Made by a program: the position numbers and the translations under genes. Positions 1 through 11,400 of a stretch of DNA of 20,000 nt are shown here, in pieces. The stretch comes from Trachelipus rathkii (taxonomy: Eukaryota; Arthropoda; Malacostraca; Isopoda; Trachelipodidae), in NCBI GenBank assembly GCA_015478945.1, contig JABUQX010014159.1, positions 1 to 20,000 of the forward strand. The letters are read 5' to 3'. Below the pieces are notes generated by a model that saw only the letters and a list, made by a program, of their open reading frames with translations, searched no databases and was not told the origin of the DNA. How positions within the stretch are numbered: the first letter of the stretch is position 1; each line of letters begins with the position of its first letter.

Positions 1-27
1 CTTTGCTTCGTTCCTTCAGTTGGGTGT

Positions 28-60
28 TTAACCGTTTCATATTTATCGTGAAACGATTAA
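28..60. repeat. short imperfect hairpin beside a (TA)n tract
   Basis: Two 12-base arms (28-39 and 49-60) are complementary except for one C/A mismatch (32 with 56) and enclose a 9-base loop. The hairpin sits 9 bases before the (TA)n tract. It may be the end of an element lying outside the window, or chance in AT-rich DNA. Confidence 0.3.
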
Positions 61-67
61 ATATAAC

Positions 68-186
<119 letters not shown>

Positions 187-198
187 TCGTCAAATTAA

Positions 199-1660
199 CG
201 CACTACAAGGGTACGTGGTGAAGGAAGGGTAGAAAAGGTTGAAGAACGCAAAGACACTTTATTGGACAATGACAATAACATAGTGGATTCCTCCCCAGAA
301 CCGTAGGTTGATAGAGTGTGAGGCGTTGCAAACACACAATGTTAGTACGTACGGCGACGGTCGCGGCGGGTGTTGGGTCTGTCTCAATGCCGTGTATGAC
401 CCCCTCTGGCACGGATGACTGCCTGACACCGTCCTGGCATGCTCTCGATGAGTGGGCGAATGTCCTGGACAGTGATTTGATCGAATACGTCATGCAGTGC
501 CTGTCGCAGGGCCGGGAGGGTCCATGGAGGGGGTTGCAGCTGTTGGATCCGACGTTTCAGGATATCCCACAAATGTTCGATTGGGTTGATGTCCGGACTA
601 TATGCTGGCCACTCCAACGCCGTAATTTGAACCACCATAATTTAAACCGTCCTTGGGCTTTGTGTGGTCTTGCATTGTCTTGCATTAGGATGAAAGAGTC
701 ACCGATGTAGGGGCATATGGCACGACATATGGTTCGACGATGCCTGTGATATACCTTACGGCTGTAAGAGTGCCTCCATCGAAGATGTGCAACTCCGTAG
801 GCAAAGCACCGATAAAGAGATGCCTCCCCAGACAATAGCCTACCCACCTCCAAACGGCAGCACCTGCAGCACATTGCATTGCGTGAACCTCTCCGTCGGT
901 CGTCGGTATATTCTAGCACGCCTTTCCGATTGCGTACAGAGACACTCTCGACTCGTCCGTAGAGCACCTTTGCCCAATCGTCGACCGTCCAATGAATGTG
1001 CTCTCGGGCAAATGCCAGTCGCGCCCTTCGATGTGCCGTGGTGTGCGGTGGACCTATGACAGGCCTCCGGGGCCGGTAATTATGTTCCGCAAGGCGTCGA
1101 CGCACTGTATTGTCACTCACCCTGGTGCCGTGTACCTCCGCCAGCTGTATCTGCAGATGTCGTGCCGTTGTGTGTCGCTCTCGTAATGCACGCAGACGTA
1201 AAAATCGGTCTTCCACAGGTGTCGTGGCCCTGGGCCTACCTTGTCCTCGCCAGCGATCATGTGTCAGAGTTTCCTGGTACCGTTTTACCACCCGTGCAAT
1301 CTTTGTGTGCGCTACACCGAACCGTCGACCAAGTTCCCGGTACCCGTGTCCTTCGGCTTGGAGCGTTGTTATCTGCACGCACTGATCTCTTGACAGTTGA
1401 AGCACTATCCTCTCCATATTTATCGGAGTCGCTTCGTACGTGAATGATTCCTCGCTCGATTATACTCCCGCCATAACCTACCCCCACCACTCCCAGGTAT
1501 AATTACGTGGTTTACGTTTTCCTCAATTTATCGCGGTGATGGCCCCAATACTGCAGCGAATTCTCTGCGGTGTGGTTACATAGTAATACTGATCCTGTCG
1601 TCTGTGTTGGTGCGGGGTTTCATGGGGTTAGGGGACTTCCACGTTCCTGCGTGTGACATT
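199..1660 (-). mobile_element. Tc1/mariner-like DNA transposon, decayed
   Basis: A roughly 1.46-kb element carries a minus-strand Tc1-type transposase relic (384-1417) with about 185 and 240 bases of non-coding DNA on either side. Candidate terminal inverted repeats are weak: CAC..ACAAGGGTACGTGG near 201-217 and the complement of CCACGTTCCTGCGTGTG at 1639-1655, which share CAC, AGG and ACGTGG with small indels. TA dinucleotides flank the proposed ends (a TAA at 196-198 on the left, TA at 1660-1661 on the right), as expected for a family that inserts at TA. The element lies between two (TA)n tracts, so the exact target duplication cannot be read. The transposase family is clear; the element limits are tentative. 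Confidence 0.7.
384..1417 (-). pseudogene. Tc1-like DDE transposase relic, frameshifted
   Basis: This relic encoded a nuclear cut-and-paste transposase that bound the element's ends and inserted it at TA. Read leftward from 1417, the first 150 or so residues form the paired helix-turn-helix DNA-binding region (YRELGRRFGVAHTKIARVV, then the linker GRPRA, then a second domain with SDNTVRRRLAEHNYRPRRP). The DDE domain is scattered over several frames. The first acid lies in DESRVSL at 955-957, one frame away from the upstream reading frame. A middle block (GALPTELHIFDG) is in the frame open at 685-879. The second acid is in MQDNARPH (677-679). The third is the Glu of SPDINPIEHLW (576-578), in the frame open at 384-638. 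The spacing between the last two is close to the DD34E pattern. The C-terminus (SMPGRCQAVIRARGG) reaches the stop near 384. Total coding length, about 345 codons, is normal for the family. At least three frame breaks make it inactive. Confidence 0.88.
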
Positions 1661-1693
1661 ATACATATATTTAGGTTAGGAAAATACTGGGGA

Positions 1694-2160
<467 letters not shown>

Positions 2161-2182
2161 AAACGGCAGGTTTTCGGGTGAG

Positions 2183-2440
2183 TTGACCTCTCGCATTCGG
2201 CTGCCAATGCGTCGCCCTCGTTGCATAAAGGGTTCCCGGCTTTCTCATGAATTTTGTGTGAATATTGGAAACCAAAGGCTTGCTCATTGTGTTGCCTCCT
2301 TCTTTCCAGCCACCTCTCTTCTGTGGAACTCTCTGTCTTCATCTGTTTTTCCTGCTGTATTTAATCTCCCTCGTTTGTGGTCACCTCAGAGATTTGTTAG
2401 GCTTGGGACGGGTGAGTTTCCCCATCATTTTTTTCAGCCC
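2183..2440 (+). pseudogene. LINE reverse transcriptase C-terminal tail, remnant
   Basis: A plus-strand frame contains RIRLPMRRPRC, then LSHEFCVNIGN, then SFFPATSLLWNSLSSSVFP (about 2297-2353) and AVFNLPRL. I recognise the FFP.TS.LWNSL..SVFP block as the extreme C-terminal segment of the polyprotein in CR1/Jockey/RTE-type non-LTR retrotransposons, next to the 3' UTR. The catalytic RT domain is absent, as expected for a 5'-truncated LINE copy. The open frame begins at a TTG and runs on into the downstream hexamer minisatellite, so it is not a real gene. The recognised block is clear; the exact clade is not decidable here. Confidence 0.65.
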
Positions 2441-2474
2441 CCTCCTCGAAAAGGGTTCTGCCAGCAAGAGCTGG

Positions 2475-2570
2475 ATTCGAAAATCGAAAATCGATTCCCC
2501 TCAAGAATCGATTTTCGATTCATAAACGATTCCCTTCGAGAATCGATTATTCATATCGAGGTATCGATTA
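2475..2570. repeat. cluster of AATCGATTC hairpins, left of minisatellite
   Basis: A 16-bp perfect inverted repeat pairs 2482-2497 with 2505-2520 around a 7-base loop. A second hairpin pairs CGATTC (2527-2532) with GAATCG (2540-2545). The motif GAATCGATT recurs several times. This block sits immediately left of the GGAGCC minisatellite, with a matching hairpin block to its right. Confidence 0.85.
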
Positions 2571-2580
2571 ATATCGACAC

Positions 2581-2596
2581 GGAGTCGGAATCGGAA

Positions 2597-2659
<63 letters not shown>

Positions 2660-2694
2660 TAGTCGGAGTCGGAGTCGGAGTCGGAGTCGGAGTG
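2581..2694. repeat. hexanucleotide minisatellite GGAGCC/GGAGTC, 19 units
   Basis: Nineteen consecutive hexamers. The order is GGAGTC, GGAATC, GGAACC, then ten GGAGCC units (2599-2658), then GTAGTC, four GGAGTC, and a final GGAGTG. The array grades from GGAATC through GGAACC to GGAGCC, and then to GGAGTC on the other side. The Glu-Pro frame on the plus strand and the Ala-Pro/Thr-Pro frame on the minus strand are products of the repeat. Confidence 0.95.
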
Positions 2695-2733
2695 CGTAAA
2701 AACCGATTCCTTACAGGAATCGTTTTCGACTCA

Positions 2734-2760
2734 GAATCGATTCCCTTCGGGAATCGATTC
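2734..2760. repeat. perfect 12-bp hairpin with TTC loop
   Basis: GAATCGATTCCC (2734-2745) and its exact complement GGGAATCGATTC (2749-2760) enclose the 3-base loop TTC. A weaker related hairpin, CGATTCC / GGAATCG (2704-2722), precedes it. Together they mirror the hairpins on the left of the minisatellite. Confidence 0.9.
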
Positions 2761-2769
2761 TTCGTATCC

Positions 2770-3120
2770 CAAATTAGCCTTCTCACCCGATCAATTTTTA
2801 TTTTTAGGGTAAGTCTTTGTCCCCCTTTACGGGGGGCCTGCAGGGGGGGTTTTAGCGTATCTCGTCATACGATTTACGATGGGATTATTACGTTTCATCG
2901 CCCATCGAATGGAACGGCATTAGGCCATCAACCGAACTTGTTCATTCGACGCGTCCAAAAAGTGGGTGTAGCGACATATTTTGCGTTCGCTCTCGTGGGG
3001 GAGGTACCCCCTATATACATTCTAGAGACTTGAAATTTCGCGTGTACGAGCTTACAGATACATTAGGAACATATACCGAGCTCAACACCGCTGCAGGTAC
3101 TTAGAATTTGCGAAAACTAG
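2770..3120. other. unassigned stretch of higher GC
   Basis: The base composition is less AT-rich than either side. A small hairpin is visible (CCCCC at 2821-2825 with GGGGG at 2831-2835). A plus-strand frame stays open to 3033, but it begins inside the minisatellite flank and shows no motif I recognise. I see no gene here. Confidence 0.5.
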
Positions 3121-3124
3121 TGCT

Positions 3125-3185
3125 AAATGCTACTAATATATATATTAATATATATACTATATATATATATATTATATAATATATT

Positions 3186-3218
<33 letters not shown>

Positions 3219-3950
3219 TAATATATTATTTGTCTATCTAATATTATCTAGAATATATATAATATATACAAATATATACATATCTTATATATAATAAATA
3301 TATAGTAAATATATATTATAATATATTATATATAAAAAGGTTGTAATATAAATAATAACTATAATTTAATCTCAAAATCACTCATATTATATAATAATCA
3401 TCATAGTTTTTAAGTAGCAGTGGGTTTATGACTATATAATATATCTTTTGTAATAAATAGGATACTTACTAAAATTAATTAACTTAACTATTCTATTAGG
3501 TTAGTTATAGTCATAAACGGTATGTACTCACGAGCTTAGGAATATCATTTTATTATAGATGTTATATATAATATACAATGATCTAGTAGTTTATAAATCA
3601 TAATTAGCATTTACCATTGTATATATACGCATATAAATTACTTATTTAATAGTAATATTAATATTATTGGACTTATACCTAGGTAATTTAGGTCCAAGGT
3701 GAGGTTAATTTAGATATATATACTCTGAAGAATAACTCTAAAATATACTATATTACATCTGGAGGTAATAGTATCAAATAAAACGTTAAGTCTAGAGCTT
3801 AGGTATAATATAATATAAATTGTAATTAATAGAGTGTTTAAATATATATAAATAAAAGAAAATATATGAAGAGTTTATAAAATATATATAATATATATAT
3901 ATAATATATATATAGCTATAATATATAATATCTATATAGTGTAGTATATA
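3125..3950. other. AT-rich region with degenerate TA tracts
   Basis: Degenerate TA runs occur at about 3138-3345 and 3840-3950, separated by AT-rich sequence without open frames or recognisable motifs. It ends at the outer edge of the left inverted repeat of the 13.5-kb segment. Confidence 0.6.
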
Positions 3951-4235
3951 GAGCACGATCGCAAGGGTAAGCCGGGTAGCCAGGTTTACGGCTAAACCTG
4001 GCTACCCGTCTATGCATATATGTATTTTTAGCGACTTTTTAATACTCAGACTACCTTCCCTGGTCTACTTTATCCATGTATGGCGTTTTAATGGGGGGGA
4101 TTCTGCCCCCGGGGCCCCTTTTTTCATTTGCCGTTGCGTCAGCATAGTTTCATGTGTGTGGATGTTTGGGTCGCAGGCTGCTATGTGTACATAGTTTGGA
4201 TACTTTCCTCCGCTATCCACCCGGTTGTCCAGTCG
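3951..4235 (+). repeat. left terminal inverted repeat
   Basis: About 285 bases, homologous with 17205-17482 read in reverse. The match covers the outer GCACGA block, the hairpin, a segment shared with the 140-bp tandem unit (4031-4055), the G-run and CCCCCGGGG block (4093-4118), and a final block up to CGCTATCCACCCGG. Small indels separate the copies, and each copy's open frame shifts at different points, so the apparent short proteins are not coding. Confidence 0.85.
3973..4008 (+). repeat. 16-bp-stem hairpin in left inverted repeat
   Basis: CGGGTAGCCAGGTTTA (3973-3988) pairs perfectly with 3993-4008 across the loop CGGC. It lies about 22 bases inside the outer edge of the inverted repeat. 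The same stem occurs at the right end. GC content is far above the surrounding DNA. Confidence 0.95.
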
Positions 4236-7200
4236 TTTTCTTCTTCTTCCGTAGCCTCTAATTCTCTCACTCTGGGTCCCGCCCATATAGCTGTGTGACC
4301 TTTCATAAGAGTTTACTCAGAATCGTTTTTTGATAAGTAGTTATGAATTATTAAAGAAAGTTTCCTAAAGTAAGATTACTCAAAACCTGCCCTTGAAGAA
4401 CTACGCTTATTTTCTAAATAATCTCACCATTAACGTGATTTTTTCGAGGTCATTTTATATAATTGCATTAAATTTTTTGTTTATAAACTACTTTTTTAAT
4501 GATATCGTACTTTCTTTATATGCTATACATGAACTTAACAGATACCAGACTATTATCCATTAGAGACATCCCGAATTATCTTAGCAGCGCGTCTTTTCCC
4601 ATGGTCGCTATAAATCTTGTACAATCAGAAATTAGTGGAGTTATAAAATTTTTACGAAGTATCTTTACTCCATTCTTAAACGTATAATATTCAAATTACT
4701 CCGGCTAAATTACCTGGACGATGTCTCAATTATTAACATGTTTTGCTTCTATGGGTAAAATATGTATAATTTTGTTTACAAACACTTTTCTTAATTATCT
4801 TCTCAGTAGATTATATTTACTATTTCACTCGGTTATATAATTATCTCGATAATAGCCGCTTTTTAATGCTTCGTTAGCCTTAACCGTCTTTATTGCTTAA
4901 TCAGAGCACCGACATATCTAAAAGTATTCTTATAAGAAGTTTTCTATAAGAAGAATATATCCTTTAACAAACACCAATACGCACTCATAATTATGTGTTA
5001 ATACCCGAAATTCTTTATACTTTAAATGTGTGACATGGTAGTATGATATTTTACATTTTTTCAACTTTTTTATTTGAAATTTTCTCTCGTGTTGATTATT
5101 ATTAAACTATCATATATTGACTTTCATCGAATAATCTTATACTATGAGCTCTAGCTTATTTCACTGCTAACCTTTGTCTTAATTCAAGCGCTTCACTTTC
5201 ACATGTAACTCTTTGCTAATTAATCGAGTGGTTGCATCAAAAGACAGACTTTACAGCCTATTATCAAATATACACCATGCTTGAATTTTATATTCATAGG
5301 ATGGCTACATTTTCAATTTACATGATAAGTGGTACCTTTATGTTATTAGAGATATTCTTCTTTTAAACTTTCATTTCTCATCAAGCCGCTACAATTTTGC
5401 TTATATGTTGAAATACATATTAGACTATAATTCGACTCATACTATACATAAGCTCACTGACTACGACGTCTACTCCTTTTTCTGTAAGAGCTACCTCTTT
5501 TCCTAGAACTAAGTACAATTTTTTAGATGCTCTATATAATTCCTCAGAGTCTTACACTCTAAACATCCTTGAGCCTAAAAATTTTTACTCCTAGGTATGC
5601 GAAGATCCAAACTCTTTTTGAGTTACTATGAAACAGTTTAATTTTTATGGTATACTGAATGTTTTGAGCTTCAGATTTTTCATATTACTTCTAAACCTCA
5701 TTAGAATTACGTTTTCTTCGTTACTGTGTATCACTTTATCAACACATGCTTAAAATTGAACTTAGAATTCCTAATCTACATTAGATGCTTAATCCCGTGT
5801 TACTGCTCCGGTCGATTTGCTATACACTGGCCAATTGTAGTAAATTTTAGAGTTCTTTCATACGTGTACTCAATTTTCTTAAGAACCTGCCTATTATTTC
5901 TACGATTCTATAACGAGTCAATATAATTTAAATTCTTTTTTTAACTCATGAGCATTTAGTAATTTTGCTATCGCTATTATGTCTATTTTCTTCCAAACTA
6001 CTTTAGATCTTTCTCATAATCATATTCGATTAATAAATTTAAATCGTTCAGGACCTATAAAATACAATCTCCCCAGCAAAAAGCGATGCATTTCAAATCC
6101 ATTGAAAGCCTATCTCGAACGTAGCTCGTTAAATCACTTTATTATTGGCTATCACCCAGCACTATAGCTATAAACGTTTTTAAGATAGTTCTTCCCTCAA
6201 AACAGAAATGATACCTTGTTAACCTTTTCCCGAGAATCAACACTCATGTGCCTAACATTATACGTAGGAGTTTAGCAAATTCAAATTTTATATCTTACAG
6301 TGCATCAACAGTTTGGAACTGGTCTATTGGCTTAAAGAATCTAGCATCAAATAGGTATTATGTTTGACCTCGAACTTTTCACAGAAATCTTCAAGTCGGT
6401 TAAGTAGTTACTAGATACACACTTAAACGATTACACTAGCCCAGTTACCCAGCAGCCGCCCACGTCCGACCCGCACGCTCCGGTCCATTGGTCCTTCAGA
6501 GAATAACAATTGTGAACATCAACGAAAAATGTTGACGTTACTCTTTTTATTTTTTAATAAGGTTTCAGATTTTTATCTAATATTCTTAAATTTGTCAAAA
6601 TACTCTACCAAAATTAATCTCTATTATTCTTTAATTTACTTCTATATTAGTAGTTCTACTACATTATTTAATTTTAGAATTAGTTATAGAGTAAATTAAT
6701 TTTTAGCGATTTTATTGTGTTTCTATCTTTTTAATATTTATTTTTTATTTTACCTCTATTTTTTTCTCATATATAGCTTTCTAGTTATTTCCTTTAGTTT
6801 TATTTCTAGAAAACTTTTTATAAATATTTTCTCACTATAGAGCTCGTTTCATTCTATATACATTTCATATCTTTGTGTTTTTTAAGATTCTATCTTTATA
6901 TAATAATTAATGTTAACTTATGTTAAATTTTACTTATTAATTTTTAAATTTATGTTTTCTTTTTATAAAAAGTAGTGTATCCTCAATTATAAACAACTTT
7001 TATACGCCTCTGTGTCTTAATATATTTTTTTTTTTATTTATTTATATGTTTAATAGTTCTGAAATACTATGTATTTTAAATTTATACATTATTTTACCAA
7101 ACTTTACTAGTTGTATCTTATATGTCTGAATACTATTTTTTTCATTTCTAATACCTTAATATTTTAATACCTTTGTGTATGTTAATTCAAATCTCTAAAC

Positions 7201-7840
7201 TGTTAAATTATTACTATAAGTCACGTACACTACATTTTTTTATTTAGCTTATTGCTATATTCATAATTTTATTTTAGTTTTATTATTTTACTAGTTTATT
7301 GTTTATTAATGTTATTTAAATAAAGAAAGTATAAAAACTTTAAACGTGGGAATAGTACATTATTTATATTTAAGATGGGATGGGATAATTAACGAAATCA
7401 CATTTTGATTTTCACATCTAAAATTTTATGCTTTTCCATTCATATTTTATTGATTTATATAAACAGTGGTTAAATAAATATATGGTTATATTTGTCTCAC
7501 CTAATTATTATCCAAACATCTTAGAAATTTCTTTTTGTTATAAGCAAGTAAATCAAGTACCAAAACATCCAAACTGAACCACACCTTATAAAACCGATAC
7601 TTTACTAAGCTCGATAAACGACTTTTATTGCTACACTATCCATCCCAGAATATAAGTTTTTAGAGTTCTCAAAAGAATGATACCCTCCAACACCCCGTGA
7701 TGCCTATTATTGTTTAACTGAATTCATTAAACACGCTACATGCTATGTTTCAAAAATGAATTGTGATAGCCCTTTTATTCTTTATGTTTCAAACAGTTTC
7801 ACTCATATTTATATACTCCTATCATAATCTATCATTAAAA
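4236..7840. other. AT-rich region without recognisable genes
   Basis: About 3.6 kb of AT-rich DNA. T exceeds A on the plus strand, most clearly at 6540-7330. The only open frames are short (about 60 residues at 4499-4687, 5726-5926 and 5979-6167) and have no family motif, start context or neighbour to support them. I see no repeats on the scale of the later satellite and no sign of a gene. Confidence 0.6.
6437..6500. other. GC-rich island in AT desert
   Basis: A run of about 60 bases rich in CCC, CCG and CCAG (from AGCCCAGTTACC to GGTCCTTC) stands out from several kilobases of AT-rich DNA. It is followed by a small imperfect inverted repeat (6515-6523 with 6531-6539). It could be a remnant of a short interspersed element. 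I could not identify a pol III promoter box. Confidence 0.35.
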
Positions 7841-7849
7841 CTAGAATTT

Positions 7850-8040
7850 TTAATTTTTGATTTTTTGTTATTTTAGTTTCCTACTTCAACTATTATATGA
7901 ACTGTATTTAAACTTAAATAAACACTCTTAATATTCGTTTTTATGTTCGTGAGCAACCGTATGAAAAACATTTTTGCTTCCAGTCTTTCTAACATACCTT
8001 AAAGCAGCTCAGAAAGTTACAGTGATATATCAGTTTAAAA
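7850..8040 (+). repeat. diverged single unit related to the 240-bp satellite
   Basis: The segment ends with ACATACCTTAAAGCAG (about 7991-8006), identical to the block that precedes the octamers in most satellite units. Upstream sequence (TTTTTATGTT.., ACATTTTTGC) resembles the T-rich half of the unit. The octamer blocks are absent here. It could be an ancestral or orphan unit. Confidence 0.5.
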
Positions 8041-8489
8041 GTAAGTAAACCTCTTTGCATCACAAAGGCCGACGACCTACTACTCAAACCCCTGCCTAAT
8101 TACCTAAGACGACCAATTTACTCATCCCTACTGATAGATGTAGTTCTACTATGTGATATTAATATTGATTGCTGTCTCCTCGTCTTTGATTATTTTATAG
8201 TTCATCCTAGAATTTTTTGCAAATAGTGGATTTCTACTGGACAAATCACTCCTGGATAAATATCTAACTTTTTATATATTCGTATTCTATAAGCAATTTT
8301 CACTTTTTATTAAATGACATCAAAAAAATTCTATATCTTGCTTTATGATTTTTATTATGAGAAAATTATGCCACTCTCTCTCTAGCATGCAACTATAAGG
8401 ATGATAGAATAATTAGATCGATGTCTTAAAGAAGATCCAGTTAAACTCTGCCGTAAATTGAGCCTTAAGAGAAGAGTCAGTCTAGCTCT

Positions 8490-11400
8490 TCAAACAATTC
8501 GTTCAGTAAAATATCAGTAAATCAACCACCCACCCTAACCATCCCACCTTCAGTGATCTATTGATTCTAATTGATCTATTGATCTATCTTGATTTCAAGT
8601 CATATTTTGTATAAATATAACAAAATTTTTTTACTTTATTTGTTTTTGTTTCTTTAAACATTTTATTTTTTACTAAAAAATTTATTCTTTTTATGTTTAT
8701 AACATAAAAAAAATTGTATTTTACATACCCTAAAGCAGTAAATCAGTAAATCAGTAAATCAAACTATCCTCCAGCCACCCTCCCACCCTTCAGTGATCTA
8801 TTGATCTATTGATCTATTGATCTATTGATTTAAGTCATATTTTGTATAATATAACAAAAACTTTTATTTATTTTTGTTTTGTTTCTTTAAACATTTTATT
8901 TTTACTAAAAAAATTATTCTTTTTATGTTTATAACTTAAAAAAATTGCATTTTTACATACCTTAAAGCAGTAAATCAGTAAATCAGTAAGTCAAACTACC
9001 ATCCAGCCATAATCTATTGATCTATTGATCTATTGATCTATTGATCTATTGATCTATTGATTCAAGTCATATTTTATTAAAATTGTTATGTTTTACATAC
9101 CCTAAAGCAGTAAATCAGTAAATCAGTAAATCCAACTACCCTCCAGCCACCCTCCCACCCTTCAGTGATCTATTGATCTATTGATCTATTGATCTATTGA
9201 TCTATTGATCTATTGATTCAAGTAATATTTTGTATAATATAACAAAACTTTTATTTATTTATTTTTTGTTTTGTATTCTTTAAACATTTTTGTTTTTACT
9301 AAAAAATTTATTCTTATTATGTTTATGACTTAAAAAATTAGCATTTTTACATACCTTAAAGCAGTAAATCAGTAAATCAGTAAATCAAACTACCCTCCAG
9401 CCACCCTCCTACCCTTCCAGTGATCTATTGATCTATTGATCTATTGATCTATTGATTCAAGTCATATTTTGTATAATATAACAAAACTTTTATTTATTTA
9501 TTTTGTTTTGTTTCTTTAAATATTTTTGTTTTTACTAAAAAATTTATTCTTTTTATGTTTATAACTTAAAAAATTTGCATTTTTACATACCTTAAAGCAG
9601 TAAATCAGTAATTTCTGGTAAATCCAACTACCGCTCCAGCCACCTCCTACCACCTCGTGATCTATTGATCTTTTGATCTATTATCTAAAGTTAAAAATAG
9701 TTTTGTATAATATAACAACTTTTATTTTTTTGGTTTTGTTTCTTTAAACATTTTTGTTTTTTACTCACACAAAATTATATTTTTTTTTTTTAATAACTTA
9801 AAAAAATTTGCAATTTTTTTTTTTTTTACACCTTCACAGGTCTAAATCAGTAAATCTGTAAATCCAACACAACCCTCCAGCCACCCTCCTACCCCTCCGT
9901 GATCTATTGATCTATTGATCTAATTGATCTATTTGATCTATTGGTATTCAAGACCATATTTTTTGTATAACAAAACAAAACTTTTTATTTATTTTTTGTT
10001 TTGTTTCCTTTAAACCATTTTTGTTTTTACTAAAAAATTTATTCTTTTTATGTTTATAACTTAAAAAATTTGCTTTTTTACATACCTTAAAGCAGTAAAT
10101 CAGTAAATCAGTAAATCCAACTACCCTCCAGCCACCCTCCTACATCTCTTGAATCTATTGATCTATTGATCTATTGATCTATTGATCTATTGATCTATTG
10201 ATTCATGTCATATTTTGTATAATATAACACACAAAACTTTTATTTATTTTTGTTTTGTTTCTTTAAACATTTTTGTTTTTACTAAAAAATTTATTCTTTT
10301 TATGTTTATAACTTAAAAAATTTGCATTTTTACATACCCTAAAGCAGTAAATCAGTAAATCAGTAAATCAAAACTGTATCCAGCAACCCTCCTACCTTCC
10401 CATGTTTATTGATCTATTGATCTATTGATCTATTGATATTTAAAAAAAATATATTTTGTTAAATAAACAAACGATTTATTCAAGTTTGTTTTGTTTTTTT
10501 AAACTTTTTTGGTTTTACTAAAAAATTTATTCTTTTTATGTTTATAACTTAAAAAATTTGCATTTTTACATACCCTAAAGCAGTAAATCAGTAAATCAGT
10601 AAATCAGTAAAGCAGTAAATCAGTAAATCATTAAATCAGCAAATCAGTAAATCAGTAAATCAAAGTACCCTCCAACCACCTTCCTATCCAACCGTGATCT
10701 ATTGATCTATTGATCTATTGTTCTATTGATCTATTGATTCAAGTCATATTACGGATATCATTTTGTATAATTAGGGCATGAAAATAAGTTCGTTGAATAA
10801 AAGTTTTTTTTATTTGCAAATTTTATTACATTACTATTTTTGTTAAAAAATTATTTTGTTTTTAAACTTTTTTATTTATTTATTTTATTTTTATTTATTA
10901 AATTATTTTGTTTTAAAACTTTTTTATTTATTTATTTTAATTTTATTTATTAAATTATTTTGTTTTTAAAACTTTTTTATTTATTTATTTTAATTTTTTA
11001 TTAAATTATTTTGTTTTAAAACTTTTTTATTTATTTATTTTAATTTTATTTATTTAAAATATTTTTGTTTTTAAAACTTTTTTTTTTTTTTTTAAGTTTA
11101 TTAATTTTTAGTTTTATTTATTTAAAAATATATTTTTAATTTTTTTTTATTTATTTTTGTTTTGTTTCTTTAAACATTTTTGTTTTTACTAAAAAAATTA
11201 TTCTTTTTATGTTTATAACTTAAAAAAATTAGCATTTTTACATATCTTAAAGCAGTAAATCAGTAAATCAGTAAATCAAACTACCCTCCAGCCACCCTCC
11301 TATCCATCCATGATCTATTGATCTATTGATCTATTGATCTATTGATCTATTGATCTATTGATCTATTGATCTATTGATCTATTGATTCATCATATTTTTT

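Noticed and set aside
318..1443. Plus-strand open frames opposite the Tc1-like transposase (318-710, 787-1059, 992-1186, 1110-1443)
   Set aside because: They are antisense shadows of the transposase, which has clear HTH and DDE motifs on the minus strand.
2568..2786. Pro/Ala/Thr-rich minus-strand frame and Glu-Pro plus-strand frame
   Set aside because: Both are translations of the hexamer minisatellite.
4012..4286. Short proteins encoded in the left inverted repeat, and counterparts at 17059-17420
   Set aside because: Both copies share MHICIFSDFLIL, but the frames then diverge through indels. This reflects shared DNA and not a conserved protein.
5726..6167. Two open frames of about 60 residues as small genes
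   Set aside because: They have no recognisable family, start context or conserved neighbour. Such lengths are expected by chance in a 20-kb window.
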